A stretch of DNA of 64,000 bases from Amycolatopsis sp. CA-128772 (GTDB lineage Bacteria > Actinomycetota > Actinomycetes > Mycobacteriales > Pseudonocardiaceae): the NCBI RefSeq assembly GCF_002904295.1, contig NZ_PPHG01000086.1:1-64000 (forward strand). The letters are read 5' to 3'. Positions 8,027 to 16,594 of this stretch are shown here, one piece after another. The translations under genes and the position numbers were made by a program. How positions within the stretch are numbered: position 1 is the first letter of the stretch; each line of letters opens with the position of its first letter. The notes under the pieces are model-generated. The model was not told the origin of the DNA, made no database searches, and worked only from the letters and a program-made list of their open reading frames with translations.

Positions 8027-10936
8027 ATGCGCCGGTTCCTGTCCCTGTTCGTCAGCCTGCTCGTCACGGCCGGCCTTGCTGCCGCACCGGCGCCGGCCGC
8101 CCCGGCGGCGGCGCCGGTGCAGCACCAGGTCAGCTTCGACAAGTACTCGCTGATGCTGGACGGCCGCCGCCAGCTCGTCTGGTCGGGCGAGTTCCACCCG
8201 TTCCGGCTGCCGAGCCCGGACCTGTGGCGGGACGTGCTGCAGAAGATGAAGGCCACCGGCTACACGGCGGTCTCGATCTACTTCGACTGGAACTACCACT
8301 CGCCCGCGCCGGGGGTGTACGACTTCACCGGCGTCCGGGACATGGACCGGGTCCTGGACCTCGCCGCGGAAGCGGGCCTGTACGTCATCGCCCGGCCCGG
8401 CCCGTACATCAACGCCGAAGTCACCGGTGGCGGTTTCCCGGCGTGGCTGAGCACCCAGGCCGGCCGGGCGCGCAGCGACGCGCCGGACTACCTCGCCGCG
8501 GCCGACGAGTGGCTGACGCGGATCGACCGGATCATCGGCCGCCACCAGTACACCGACGGCCGCGGTCCGGTGATCCTCTACCAGATCGAGAACGAGCTGG
8601 CCGCGACCGGCACCGCCCAGCGCAACTACGTCAGGCACCTCCACGACAAGGTGCGGGCGGACGGGATCGCCGTCCCGGTGTTCCACAACGACAAGGGCCG
8701 CAACGGGATCTGGGTGCCGCCGGGCTCCGGCGTGCCCGGCACCGTGGCGGGCGAGGTCGACCTCTACGCCTTCGACGGCTACCCCGGTGGCGCCTGCCGG
8801 ACCGACGCGACGCCGGGCAACCCGAACACCGCGCCGGACTGGGGCACCTACGGGCCGGGCGGGGCGAAGGGCGGCGCGAGCGCGTCGCCGGACACGCCCG
8901 GGTTCGTCGCGGAGTTCGGCGGCGGCTGGTTCGACTACTGGGGCAGCAACGGCACCTACCCGTGCACGGCCGTCCGGCAGGGGCCGGGCTACGAACGCGT
9001 CTTCTACGGCACGAACCTGGCGAACGGCCTGACGCTCCAGAACTTCTACATGACGTTCGGCGGCACCTCATGGGGCTGGTTGCCGGCGCCGGTCGTCTAC
9101 TCCTCCTACGACTACGGCGCGGCGATCGACGAAGGCCGTCAGCTGCGGCCCAAGGCGCTGACGATGAAGGAGCTGGGCTACTTCCTCGCCACCGTCCCGG
9201 ATCTGGCGAAGCTGGAGCACGGCGAGCCGGTGACGCCGTCGTCGGCCGCGGTGAAGGTCTACCACAACGTCAACCCGGACACCGGCGTCCACTTCTACCT
9301 GCCGGTGCACTCGCCGTCGAACGCGACGACCGACGACAGCTTCACCTTCCCGCTGTCCACACCGGACGGTGCCTATACCGTGCCGGTCCGGCTGAACGGG
9401 CAGGACGCCAAGCACCTGGTCGCGAACTTCGACGTCGCCGGGCAGCACCTGGTGTACTCGACGTCGGAGCTGATGGCGCAGGCGGCCGGCACCGTGCTGC
9501 TGCACGGCCGGCCGGGCGAGGACGGCCAGACGGTGCTGCGGTACGCCTCCCAGCCGCGGGTGGACGTCCTGGCCGGGGCGGTCACGACCACCTGGACCGG
9601 CCACGACCTGCGCCTGGACTACCGGCACGACGGGCTGGCGCGGGTCCGGATCAGCGGCGGCGGCCGCCCGGCCGTCACGCTGCTGCTCGCCGACGACGCC
9701 ACCGCCGGCACGTTCTGGCCGGCCAACGACGTCCTCGTACGCGGGCCGGACCTGGTGCGCACGGCGCAACCCGGCCGGTGGACGACGCTGACCGGGGACA
9801 CGAAGGCACCACGGGAGCTCGAGGTGTGGGGTGCCCGCAGCCCGGTGGTGCGGTGGAACGGCACGCCGGTGCCGGTGCGGCCGACCGCGTCGGGCAGCCT
9901 GCTCGCCGTCCGGCCGCTGCCCGGGCCGGCCGACCCGCGGCTGCCCGGGCTCACCGGCTGGCGCTCGGCCCCCGGCTCCCCGGAAGCCGAGCCGGGCTAC
10001 GACGATGCGGCGTGGCCCGCCGCGGACCGGACCATGACCAGCAGCACCACGCCGCCCCCGGCCGGGCAGCCGGTGCTGACGGCCGACGACTACGGCTTCG
10101 GCGTCGGGGACGTCTGGTACCGCGGCCGGTTCACCGGGACCCCGGGGGAGCAGCTCGGCCTGCGCTACGGCGGCGGCGGGGCCGGGATGCTGCAGGCGTG
10201 GCTGGACGGCCATTATCTCGGCCAGCACGTCCTGCCGTCCGCGCCGGCCGCGCCGCCGACGACCGGCACGGCCGCGTTCACCGTGCCCGAAGACCTGCGC
10301 AGCGACGGCCCGCACGTGCTTTCGGTGATGGTGCGGAACAACGGCCACAACGAGGACGGCGGCGTCAACGACGCCCACAAGGAAGGGCGCGGGCTGATTT
10401 CGACGTCGCTGACCGGCGTCGCGTGGAAGCTCCAGGGCGGGACGCCCGACCCGGTGCGCGGTCCGCTGAACAACGGCGGCCTGGCGGGCGAGCGCGCGGG
10501 CTGGACCCTGCCGGGCTTCCCCGACCGCGCCTGGACGCCGGCGGCCGTCCCCGCGCCGGCGGCGGCGCCGGGGACGACGTGGTACCGCACGACGTTCTCG
10601 TTGCGCGTCCCGCGTGGCCAGGACACGTCGGTGGGCCTGACGATCGGCGACCCGGCGAAGCCGCGGTCCGGCGGCCGGTACCGGGTCCTGGTCTTCCTCA
10701 ACGGCTGGAACGTCGGCCAGTACATCGGGGACGTCGGGCCGCAGCACACTTTCGCGCTGCCGGACGGGATTCTCGACGCCCACGGCCGCAACACCCTGGC
10801 GCTGGCGGTGACCAGCGACGGCGGTGCGGGCAACGGCCTGGAACGGGTCGCGCTGACGGATCTGGGGTCGGCGCGGGGCGGTGTCCCGGTGCGGCCGGTC
10901 GCCTCACCGGGTTTGGCCGCGCCCGCGGCGGGGTAG
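8027..10936 (+). CDS. Secreted beta-galactosidase, GH35
   Basis: This is a 969-residue precursor with a signal peptide over about the first 28 residues. The TIM-barrel domain (about 35-350) carries the GH35 signature GPVILYQIENE, with E190 as the probable acid/base, and VAEFGGG with E296 as the probable nucleophile. The remaining 600 residues form several beta-rich domains as in large fungal and actinobacterial GH35 enzymes. It would release galactose from pectic galactan or arabinogalactan. The ATG at 8027 follows a GGAGAG ribosome binding site; the frame is open further upstream only because of high GC content. Confidence 0.92.
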   Translation: MRRFLSLFVSLLVTAGLAAAPAPAAPAAAPVQHQVSFDKYSLMLDGRRQLVWSGEFHPFRLPSPDLWRDVLQKMKATGYTAVSIYFDWNYHSPAPGVYDFTGVRDMDRVLDLAAEAGLYVIARPGPYINAEVTGGGFPAWLSTQAGRARSDAPDYLAAADEWLTRIDRIIGRHQYTDGRGPVILYQIENELAATGTAQRNYVRHLHDKVRADGIAVPVFHNDKGRNGIWVPPGSGVPGTVAGEVDLYAFDGYPGGACRTDATPGNPNTAPDWGTYGPGGAKGGASASPDTPGFVAEFGGGWFDYWGSNGTYPCTAVRQGPGYERVFYGTNLANGLTLQNFYMTFGGTSWGWLPAPVVYSSYDYGAAIDEGRQLRPKALTMKELGYFLATVPDLAKLEHGEPVTPSSAAVKVYHNVNPDTGVHFYLPVHSPSNATTDDSFTFPLSTPDGAYTVPVRLNGQDAKHLVANFDVAGQHLVYSTSELMAQAAGTVLLHGRPGEDGQTVLRYASQPRVDVLAGAVTTTWTGHDLRLDYRHDGLARVRISGGGRPAVTLLLADDATAGTFWPANDVLVRGPDLVRTAQPGRWTTLTGDTKAPRELEVWGARSPVVRWNGTPVPVRPTASGSLLAVRPLPGPADPRLPGLTGWRSAPGSPEAEPGYDDAAWPAADRTMTSSTTPPPAGQPVLTADDYGFGVGDVWYRGRFTGTPGEQLGLRYGGGGAGMLQAWLDGHYLGQHVLPSAPAAPPTTGTAAFTVPEDLRSDGPHVLSVMVRNNGHNEDGGVNDAHKEGRGLISTSLTGVAWKLQGGTPDPVRGPLNNGGLAGERAGWTLPGFPDRAWTPAAVPAPAAAPGTTWYRTTFSLRVPRGQDTSVGLTIGDPAKPRSGGRYRVLVFLNGWNVGQYIGDVGPQHTFALPDGILDAHGRNTLALAVTSDGGAGNGLERVALTDLGSARGGVPVRPVASPGLAAPAAG

Positions 10937-10937
10937 T

Positions 10938-10949
10938 GGGTGATCACCC
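10938..10949. promoter_or_regulatory. 12-base palindrome before the STAS gene
   Basis: GGGTGATCACCC is a perfect palindrome 31 bases before the start codon of the STAS gene and two bases after the GH35 stop. It could be an operator for the STAS gene. No promoter boxes are convincing around it. Confidence 0.3.
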
Positions 10950-10980
10950 GAACGTGATCCCGTGTGGAAGGAGCCCGTCG

Positions 10981-11340
10981 ATGACCGTCCTCGACCCGTC
11001 CGCCCTGCTGCTCACCGCGACGACCGCGGAGCCCCGGCCGGGAACTCTGCGGGTCACGGTCACCGGCGAGATCGACATGGCCACGTGCCCGCGCCTCGAC
11101 GCCGAGCTCGAGCGGGCGGTGGCGGCGGCACCGGAGCGGCTGGTCGTCGACCTGGTGGGGGTCGGCTTCTGCGGCGTCACGGGCGTGGCTTCGCTGGGCC
11201 GGTTGCGGACCCGGTGCCGCGAAGCGGGAATCGACCTGGCCCTGAAGCCGTCTTGGGTGGTCACCCGGGCGCTGGACAACGCGGCGATCGCCCCGCTGTT
11301 CCGGGTGGAAGGCCGTCAGGAGCAGGTCATCGCGCGGTGA
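10981..11340 (+). CDS. STAS-domain protein (anti-anti-sigma factor-like)
   Basis: This 119-residue single-domain protein has the STAS core: TVTGEIDMATCPRLDAEL for the first strands and helix, then VVDLVGVGFCGVTGVASLGRL. Anti-anti-sigma factors bind anti-sigma kinases and are switched by phosphorylation of a Ser or Thr in a D-S-S-G motif. Here that place reads G-V-T-G, so the usual Asp and first Ser are missing and only a Thr remains. It may be regulated differently or only act as a binding module. The ATG follows a GGAAGGAG ribosome binding site. It converges on the BTAD regulator with a 14-base overlap. Confidence 0.8.
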   Translation: MTVLDPSALLLTATTAEPRPGTLRVTVTGEIDMATCPRLDAELERAVAAAPERLVVDLVGVGFCGVTGVASLGRLRTRCREAGIDLALKPSWVVTRALDNAAIAPLFRVEGRQEQVIAR

Positions 11341-13414
11341 CCGGCGGCCCGGTGAACGTCCGGGCCTCTTCGCCGGCCGCGGCCAGTTCGCGTTCCGCGG
11401 CCGCCGCGTCGCCCGGTGCGCCCCGGCGGCGGAGGGCTTCGGCGTGGCGGCGCCGGGAAAACACCACCGCCGGCCAGTGGGCCAGCGCGAGGTTGTGCCG
11501 GACCGCGGCCCGCAGGTGCGTCACCGCCCGGTCCGCGTCGCCGGTGGTCAGGGCCGTCGTGCCCATCGGGTGGTGGACCGAGCCGAAGCAGGCGGCGCCC
11601 AGGCTCGCCATGGCCGGCAGGTGGCCGAACGGGCGCAGCAGCTCGTGGATCCGCGCCGCCGTCGCGGGGTCGTCCAGGAGGTAGGCCGTTTCCGCCGCGC
11701 CGCACAGGGAAAGCAGCCACGTGCTCGACCGCGGCAGCGCGCCCGGGTCTTCGCCGCACAGGCGGGCCGGCGCGCCCGCCGCCGTCCGGCGGTCGCCGGC
11801 CGAGGCCGCCGCCACCGACAAGGCCGCGTAGTACGAGTCGTCGACGAGGCTCAGGGTCGGCGAGTGCATCAGGCCGTCCAGCACCGGCACCAGTTCCCCC
11901 AGCCGGCCCTGGAACCACCGGATGGCCACCAACTGCGCGCCGTACCAGCCCAGGGCGTCGTAGTCGCCCGCTGCCTGGCCGAGTTCGGCGCACGCCTGCG
12001 CCCCTTCTTCGGCCTCGCGGAACCGTCCGGCCCGGATGTGCAGCATGACGTGCAGCGCGTCCGCCACGAAGCCCGCCGCCAGGTGCTTGCGCTCGGCCAG
12101 GAGGTCGTCCAGCTCGCCGAGGCGCCGCTCGGCGTGCGGGTCCGCGGCGAGGAACGAGTCGACGGCGTCCCACAGCACGCCCATCACCAGGTCGGTGCGC
12201 CGCCCCGAGTGGCCGCTCACCGCGACCAGCTCGGTGGCCAGCGCGTGCCGCAGGTGCGTGTGGTCGGGGCCGAGCAGGCAGTGGTGGGCGAGGCTGAGCG
12301 CTTCGGCGTGCGCGACCGGGTCGCCCGCCGCCCGGGTCCGCTCGGCGACCCCGAGGATCCGCTCGTGCGTGCCGGCTTCGTAGTCCAGTTCGGCCGCGAG
12401 CCGCGCGCGGAGCCGGTGGCCGAGCGAGGACTCCGGGTCCACCCGGTCCAGCGCGTACCGCACCCGCGTCAGCAGCGACGCCGACGCCGCGCACGTCCGG
12501 TGTTCGTGCACCCACACGCCGCCCAGGCCGAGGGCCGCGCGAGCGAGTGTCCCGGTGTCGCCGGTCCGTTCGGCGCGGAGGTAGGCGGTTTCGAAGTGTT
12601 CGCGGCCGGTCCGGAGGTCGCCGTCCTCGAGCAGCGCGTGCTCGCCGGCGGCCAGGGCGTCGTCGGGGGCGGTCACCACGGCCTCGGCGCGCACCGCGAG
12701 CAGCGCCGGGTCGTGGGCCAGCACCCGGCGGTGCACCTGCGCCAGTACCGGGGACGGCTCGACGCCGGAGGCGGTGATCAGGCCGTGGCGGGCCCGCCGG
12801 AACGCTTCGAGCGCGTCACCCTGCCGCCCGGCCCGGTAGAGCGCCGTCATCAGCTGCGCCCACAGCCGTTCGTGGCCGGGGAACGCGGCGGTCAGCGTCT
12901 CCAGCTCGGCGATCAGGCCGGTGTCTTCGCCGGTGGCGAGGTCGGCGTCGATCCGGTGCCGGACGGCGTTGTGCCGCAGCCGGTCGAGCCGCATCCCTTC
13001 GGCGGCCAGGGTTTCGACGTCGGCGAACTCCTCGTAGGCGCCCCCGCGCCACAGGGCCAGCGCGGCGGCGGGTTCCCCGGCCGCGAGGGCCCGCCGTCCC
13101 TCGGCGGCGAGCTGTTCGAACCGCGTGGCGTCGAGGGCCGGGGGCGGCAGGTGCAGCACGTACCCGGGGGACCGGGTCAGCAGCACGCCGGCGTCGACCG
13201 TGCCGCGCAGGCACGAGAGGTAGGTGCGCACGGTCCGGTCGGCGTGCGCGGGCGCCCGCTCGCCCCACAGCGCCCGGCCCAGCGCGGGGACGCCGACGAC
13301 CCGGCCCCCTTCCGCTGCCAGCACCGCCAGCAGGGCGCGCAGGCGCGGCCCGCCGACGTCCCGCAGCTCTCCGCCGACCCGCACCTCGAACGGTCCCAGC
13401 ACCCGGAGGTCCAC
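11327..13414 (-). CDS. AfsR/SARP-type regulator with BTAD domain and long C-terminal helical region
   Basis: This 695-residue protein starts with an OmpR-type winged helix (about 1-95: LRVLGPFEVRVGGELRDVGGPRLRALLAVL, ending GYVL), then a bacterial transcriptional activator domain (about 100-240, RHNAVRHRIDADLATG to SPVLAQVHRRVL). The rest is helical and TPR-like, with no P-loop or NB-ARC domain between, which separates it from classical AfsR. The GTG at 13414 is chosen because the winged helix begins there; the upstream open frame is unconserved in character. Such proteins activate secondary metabolism or nearby genes. It is divergent from the secreted protein gene at 13614, with an inverted repeat between. 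Confidence 0.82.
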   Translation of the reverse strand: MDLRVLGPFEVRVGGELRDVGGPRLRALLAVLAAEGGRVVGVPALGRALWGERAPAHADRTVRTYLSCLRGTVDAGVLLTRSPGYVLHLPPPALDATRFEQLAAEGRRALAAGEPAAALALWRGGAYEEFADVETLAAEGMRLDRLRHNAVRHRIDADLATGEDTGLIAELETLTAAFPGHERLWAQLMTALYRAGRQGDALEAFRRARHGLITASGVEPSPVLAQVHRRVLAHDPALLAVRAEAVVTAPDDALAAGEHALLEDGDLRTGREHFETAYLRAERTGDTGTLARAALGLGGVWVHEHRTCAASASLLTRVRYALDRVDPESSLGHRLRARLAAELDYEAGTHERILGVAERTRAAGDPVAHAEALSLAHHCLLGPDHTHLRHALATELVAVSGHSGRRTDLVMGVLWDAVDSFLAADPHAERRLGELDDLLAERKHLAAGFVADALHVMLHIRAGRFREAEEGAQACAELGQAAGDYDALGWYGAQLVAIRWFQGRLGELVPVLDGLMHSPTLSLVDDSYYAALSVAAASAGDRRTAAGAPARLCGEDPGALPRSSTWLLSLCGAAETAYLLDDPATAARIHELLRPFGHLPAMASLGAACFGSVHHPMGTTALTTGDADRAVTHLRAAVRHNLALAHWPAVVFSRRRHAEALRRRGAPGDAAAAERELAAAGEEARTFTGPPVTAR

Positions 13415-13514
13415 TCCGCCCGTGCCCGCCCCTCCGCGCGCGGGTGTGCCGCGCGCTTCGGCGTACAGGAGCGGCGCGCGTCGCCCGGGATACGTCCGAC
13501 AGCGGGATAAATGT

Positions 13515-13535
13515 CCGTCGACGAACTGTCGACGG
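13515..13535. promoter_or_regulatory. Inverted repeat between the BTAD regulator and a secreted protein gene
   Basis: CCGTCGAC (13515-13522) and GTCGACGG (13528-13535) form perfect 8-base arms around a 5-base spacer. It lies in the 199-base divergent gap about 100 bases upstream of the BTAD regulator start and 79 before the secreted protein start. It could be an operator for either gene. SARP proteins usually bind direct heptamers, so another regulator is also possible. Confidence 0.4.
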
Positions 13536-13613
13536 ATTGTCGAGCGCGGTGGCCAGTCTCGGTGCCACGGGCCGAAGGGGTCCGCCAACCACCGGTTCTT
13601 CGGGAGGACGTCC

Positions 13614-14057
13614 ATGGAACGCACGATTCGGGGTCTCGCACCGGTTCTCGCCGCCGCGGCGGCGGGGACGGCGCTGCTGTCGGGTGCCCCGGCGGCCCAA
13701 GCCGCGCCGGCGCACTCCGCGGCCGTGCTGGAGGTGAAGAGCGCGACGTGGGGCCAGCTGCACGTCGGGGACTGCGAGCAGGACAACGGCACCATCGTGA
13801 TCCGCTCGGACGGCACGGGTGACTGGAGCGCGACGACGCTGACCTTCCAGACGCACTCCGGCGACGTCTGGCACTCCGGCTTCGACTTCAAGACCACGGC
13901 CGGGACGAAGCTGTTCTCGGCGGGCACGTTCGACAGCCCGCGGATGAACGACGGCAACCCGCCGCCGCGCTACTTCTGGACGAAGCACTTCACCTTCGAC
14001 GCGGCACTCTTCGGTGCCGTCGACATTTTCAAGACCAACCAGCACTCGAGCTGCTGA
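13614..14057 (+). CDS. Small secreted protein, possibly DUF6294 family
   Basis: This is a 147-residue precursor with a signal peptide of about 31 residues (Arg near the start, hydrophobic core, AQA-AP cleavage). The mature part is about 115 residues with two cysteines (VGDCEQDNG and the C-terminal SSC), likely one disulfide, and aromatic-rich beta strands such as DVWHSGFDFK. It resembles small exported actinomycete proteins grouped as DUF6294, but that match is from memory and function is unknown. A GGGAGGA ribosome binding site precedes the ATG. It is transcribed divergently from the BTAD regulator, which may control it. Confidence 0.7.
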   Translation: MERTIRGLAPVLAAAAAGTALLSGAPAAQAAPAHSAAVLEVKSATWGQLHVGDCEQDNGTIVIRSDGTGDWSATTLTFQTHSGDVWHSGFDFKTTAGTKLFSAGTFDSPRMNDGNPPPRYFWTKHFTFDAALFGAVDIFKTNQHSSC

Positions 14058-14078
14058 CGGGGTGAGGGCCGCGCTGGG

Positions 14079-14426
14079 TCACGGTGCGCCGGGGCCCAGC
14101 GCGGTGCCCGCGACGGCCCCGCCGGGACGGGGTTCCTTCAGCTCGACGAAGAACGAGTGCGTCGGCGTCTCGCCGATGTTCTCGCCCGAGTGCTCCTGGG
14201 CGGCGACCCAGCGCACCGCGCCGGCGGGCAGGTCCACCTGCACCTCGCGGCCGCCGGCCGAGATCCGGCGGCTGAACGCGCTCAGCGTGACCATCACCGT
14301 GTCGGGGTGGCGGTGCGGTGCCGTCCGGTCGCCGGGGCCGTCCCGGTACTCCAGGACCCGCACCCGCTCATTCTCGAAGACCACCCGGTACAGCTCGGGG
14401 TTCGTGTCGGCCGGGTCACCGGTCAT
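14079..14426 (-). CDS. Cupin-fold protein
   Basis: This 115-residue cytoplasmic protein is predicted to fold as a single cupin: YRVVFENERVRVLEYRDGPGDRTAPHRHPDTVMVTL carries the His pair of cupin motif 1, and WVAAQEHSGENIG lies near motif 2. The metal site is partly unconventional. The ATG at 14426 is supported by an excellent ribosome binding site (AAGGAGG). It is divergent from a TetR regulator only 37 bases away, so the TetR protein very probably controls it. Its substrate is unknown. Confidence 0.75.
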   Translation of the reverse strand: MTGDPADTNPELYRVVFENERVRVLEYRDGPGDRTAPHRHPDTVMVTLSAFSRRISAGGREVQVDLPAGAVRWVAAQEHSGENIGETPTHSFFVELKEPRPGGAVAGTALGPGAP

Positions 14427-14453
14427 GGCCGCCTCCTTCGTGGGACTGGAGTA

Positions 14454-14467
14454 CCATGATGGCATGG
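14454..14467. promoter_or_regulatory. Possible TetR operator in the cupin/TetR gap
   Basis: CCATG and CATGG arms flank a 4-base spacer, overlapping the TetR start codon; GTAC occurs on both outer sides (14451-14454, 14470-14473). In a 37-base divergent gap this is the obvious place for autoregulation, but the repeat is short and partly coding. Confidence 0.3.
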
Positions 14468-15057
14468 CAGTACCGTATGAGTCCACGGGCCGGAGCCGGC
14501 AGAAGGGACGGACCCGGGCGGCACTGGTCGCGGCGGCCCACGAACTGCTCGCCGAGGGCCGCTCGCCGACGGTCGAAGACGCGGCCGAGGCGGCCGGCAT
14601 CTCCCGCACCACGGCCTACCGCTACTTCCCCAACCAGCGCGCGTTGCTGCTGGCCGCCTACCCGGAGATCCAGGACGACGCGGGCCTGCTGCCCGCGGAC
14701 GCGCCGGCCGACCCCGCGGCCCGCCTCGCCCTGGTGATGCGCGCGTTCGTCGAGTTCACGCTGCGCTGGGAGCCGCAGCTGCGCGCGCAGCTGCGGCTGT
14801 CACTGGAATCCGGCGCGCCGCAGCCGGTGCTGCGGCGCGGCCGGGCGATCCGCTGGATCGAGGAGGCGCTCGCCCCGCTGGCCGGCACGCACCCGGAGGT
14901 CGACGTCCGGGGCCTGGCCGTGGCCATCCGGTCGGCGACCGGCATCGAGTCCCTGGTGTGGCTCACCGACATCGGCGGCCTGGACCGCGACCGGGCGGCC
15001 GCGGTGCTGGCCGGTTCGGCGCAGGCCATCCTGCGCGCGGCGCTCGACCCGAGCTAG
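14464..15057 (+). CDS. TetR-family transcriptional regulator
   Basis: This 197-residue protein has a typical N-terminal TetR helix-turn-helix at about residues 16-62 (RAALVAAAHELL, TVEDAAEAAGISRTTAYRYFPNQRALLLAAY). The C-terminal ligand domain is of the type found in small actinobacterial repressors. It is divergent from the cupin gene and likely represses it and itself. Its stop overlaps the stop of the convergent secreted protein gene within the sequence CTAG. Confidence 0.88.
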   Translation: MAVPYESTGRSRQKGRTRAALVAAAHELLAEGRSPTVEDAAEAAGISRTTAYRYFPNQRALLLAAYPEIQDDAGLLPADAPADPAARLALVMRAFVEFTLRWEPQLRAQLRLSLESGAPQPVLRRGRAIRWIEEALAPLAGTHPEVDVRGLAVAIRSATGIESLVWLTDIGGLDRDRAAAVLAGSAQAILRAALDPS

Positions 15058-15467
15058 CTGATCGGCACGGTCGCCGTGCAGGACTCGGTGCCGTTGTCGA
15101 ACGTCGCCGCCGCCGAGCCCACCGACGTGGCCGGCACGTCGGTGCCCGTCGGCGTCGTGAAGGTGGTGCTGCCGGTCGTCGGCAGGGACCGCGTGTACAC
15201 CGTGTGCGTCGTCGATCCGGTGCGGTAGGAGATCCGCAGGGACACCTTGCCCACGGCGTCGCCGATGTAGGGCCCCGACGTGGTGTACCCGTTCATGATG
15301 CGGTGGTAGCCACCGGAAGTGTCGTACCGGAGGGTGAACGTGCCGCTGTAGGCGCCCGCGTGGCAGACGGCCGTCCGCTGGACGATCGTGGCCGCCTGCG
15401 CCGGGGCGGCCGGTACCGTCACGCCGGCCAGCAGCGCCACCAGCCCGGCTGTTACCGCAGTCTTCAT
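15054..15467 (-). CDS. Small secreted protein of unknown function
   Basis: This is a 137-residue precursor with a signal peptide ending at AQA-AT (residue 25). The mature domain of about 112 residues is rich in Thr, Ser and Gly with alternating hydrophobic residues, suggesting a beta sandwich, and has two cysteines (TAVCHAG, ESCTATV) that could form a disulfide. I do not recognise a family. It is convergent with the TetR gene and 60 bases downstream of nothing obvious on its own strand, so it is probably transcribed alone. Confidence 0.65.
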   Translation of the reverse strand: MKTAVTAGLVALLAGVTVPAAPAQAATIVQRTAVCHAGAYSGTFTLRYDTSGGYHRIMNGYTTSGPYIGDAVGKVSLRISYRTGSTTHTVYTRSLPTTGSTTFTTPTGTDVPATSVGSAAATFDNGTESCTATVPIS

Positions 15468-15528
15468 CTTCGTCCTCCCGCTCGGTCCGCCGTCATCCTG
15501 CCCCCGCCCGCTTCCGTCCCGCTTCCGT

Positions 15529-16380
15529 TCACGCGGTGGTGCGCACCAGCAGGACCGGGCAGGCGGCGTGGTGCAGGAGCGCCTGGCCGGTGCTGCCGAG
15601 CAGCAGGCCGGGGAACCCGCCGCGGCCGCGGTCGCCGAGGACGACGAGCTGGGCCGCGGCGCTGCGCTCGACGAGCTCCCGCCGCGGGTGGGCGTGCACC
15701 ACGACCTGCTCGACCGCGACGTCGCCGGTGTCGTGGGCGAGGACCCGCTCGCCGAGCAGCCGGCGCCCCGCCTCGGTGACGCACCGCGGGTCCCGGTGCG
15801 GCGGGGGAGTGTCCGCCCAGGCGTGCAGGACGACCAGCGGTGCCCGGCGCGCGCGGGCCTCGGCGACGGCGGCGACCAGCACCCGGCCGCCGGCGTCGCT
15901 GCCGTCGATGCCGGTGACGACCGGGCGGGCGGCCGCGGCGGGTTCGTCCCAGCTGTCCCCGCGGACGACGACGGTGTCGCAGCGCGCGTGGGTGCCGACG
16001 GCCGCGGCGACCGAACCGGCGAGCAGGCTGGTAAGCCTGCCGTGCCCGGCCGACCCGACGACGAGCAGCGCGGCCGCGCGCGAGGCCCCGATCAGCGCCT
16101 GGGCGGCCCGGTCGGGATCGAGCCGGGCGGCGGCTTCGGGCACCCCCTGTGCGGCGGCGAGCTCCTGCGCGGTCCGCAGCGCGCGCCGGCCCCGGGCGCG
16201 CAGGGCGTCGACCATCTCCTCGGGCGGCGGCACGACCCCGCCGGCGACCAGCGCCGGGACGTCGAGGGCGTGCACGATCTCGAGCGGCGCGTCCCGCAGC
16301 CGCGCGGCCCAGCGGACGGCATCGAGCGACTCGGCCGACCCGTCCACCCCGGCAACGATCGGCCCTCCGGCGGCGGTCAT
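15529..16380 (-). CDS. Tandem universal stress protein (two UspA domains)
   Basis: This 283-residue protein has two UspA domains (about 8-140 and 150-282). Each keeps an ATP-binding glycine motif: VVGSAGHGRLTSLLAGSVA in the first and VLGDRGRGGFPGLLLGST in the second, preceded by IVAGVDGS and VVTGIDGS strands. Such tandem proteins bind ATP and respond to stress or hypoxia in actinobacteria. The start is placed at 16380; a GGAGG sequence lies directly against the ATG, which is unusually close. No transporter or kinase gene is adjacent. Confidence 0.9.
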   Translation of the reverse strand: MTAAGGPIVAGVDGSAESLDAVRWAARLRDAPLEIVHALDVPALVAGGVVPPPEEMVDALRARGRRALRTAQELAAAQGVPEAAARLDPDRAAQALIGASRAAALLVVGSAGHGRLTSLLAGSVAAAVGTHARCDTVVVRGDSWDEPAAAARPVVTGIDGSDAGGRVLVAAVAEARARRAPLVVLHAWADTPPPHRDPRCVTEAGRRLLGERVLAHDTGDVAVEQVVVHAHPRRELVERSAAAQLVVLGDRGRGGFPGLLLGSTGQALLHHAACPVLLVRTTA

Positions 16381-16426
16381 CCTCCAGACTGTAGGCGCGG
16401 CCGCCCACGCCGGGGACCCCTAAGTC

Positions 16427-16510
16427 GCGTACCCGGACGGTCGGCTTGCGTACCGGGATGGTCGGCTCGTGTACCTGGGCGGTCGGCTTGCGTGCCTGGG
16501 CGGTCGGCTT
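16427..16510 (+). repeat. Four tandem 21-base repeats (locus A)
   Basis: Units at 16427, 16448, 16469 and 16490 are 21 bases each, with a shared form GCGTAC-C-NGG-N-NGGTCGGCT and three to five differences between copies. They fill the divergent gap between the UspA and prepilin peptidase genes. The same repeat in the opposite orientation occurs at 18907-18969. Confidence 0.75.
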
Positions 16511-16594
16511 GGCCGGACGTCTGTCGTCCGGTCGCGGGCGGGACCGGGGTCGGGCATGATCTGCGGCGTCCCGACCTGATCCCGGAGGAGCCCG

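Noticed and set aside
16427..16510. CRISPR array
   Set aside because: The 21-base units are directly abutting with no spacers, and no cas genes are present.
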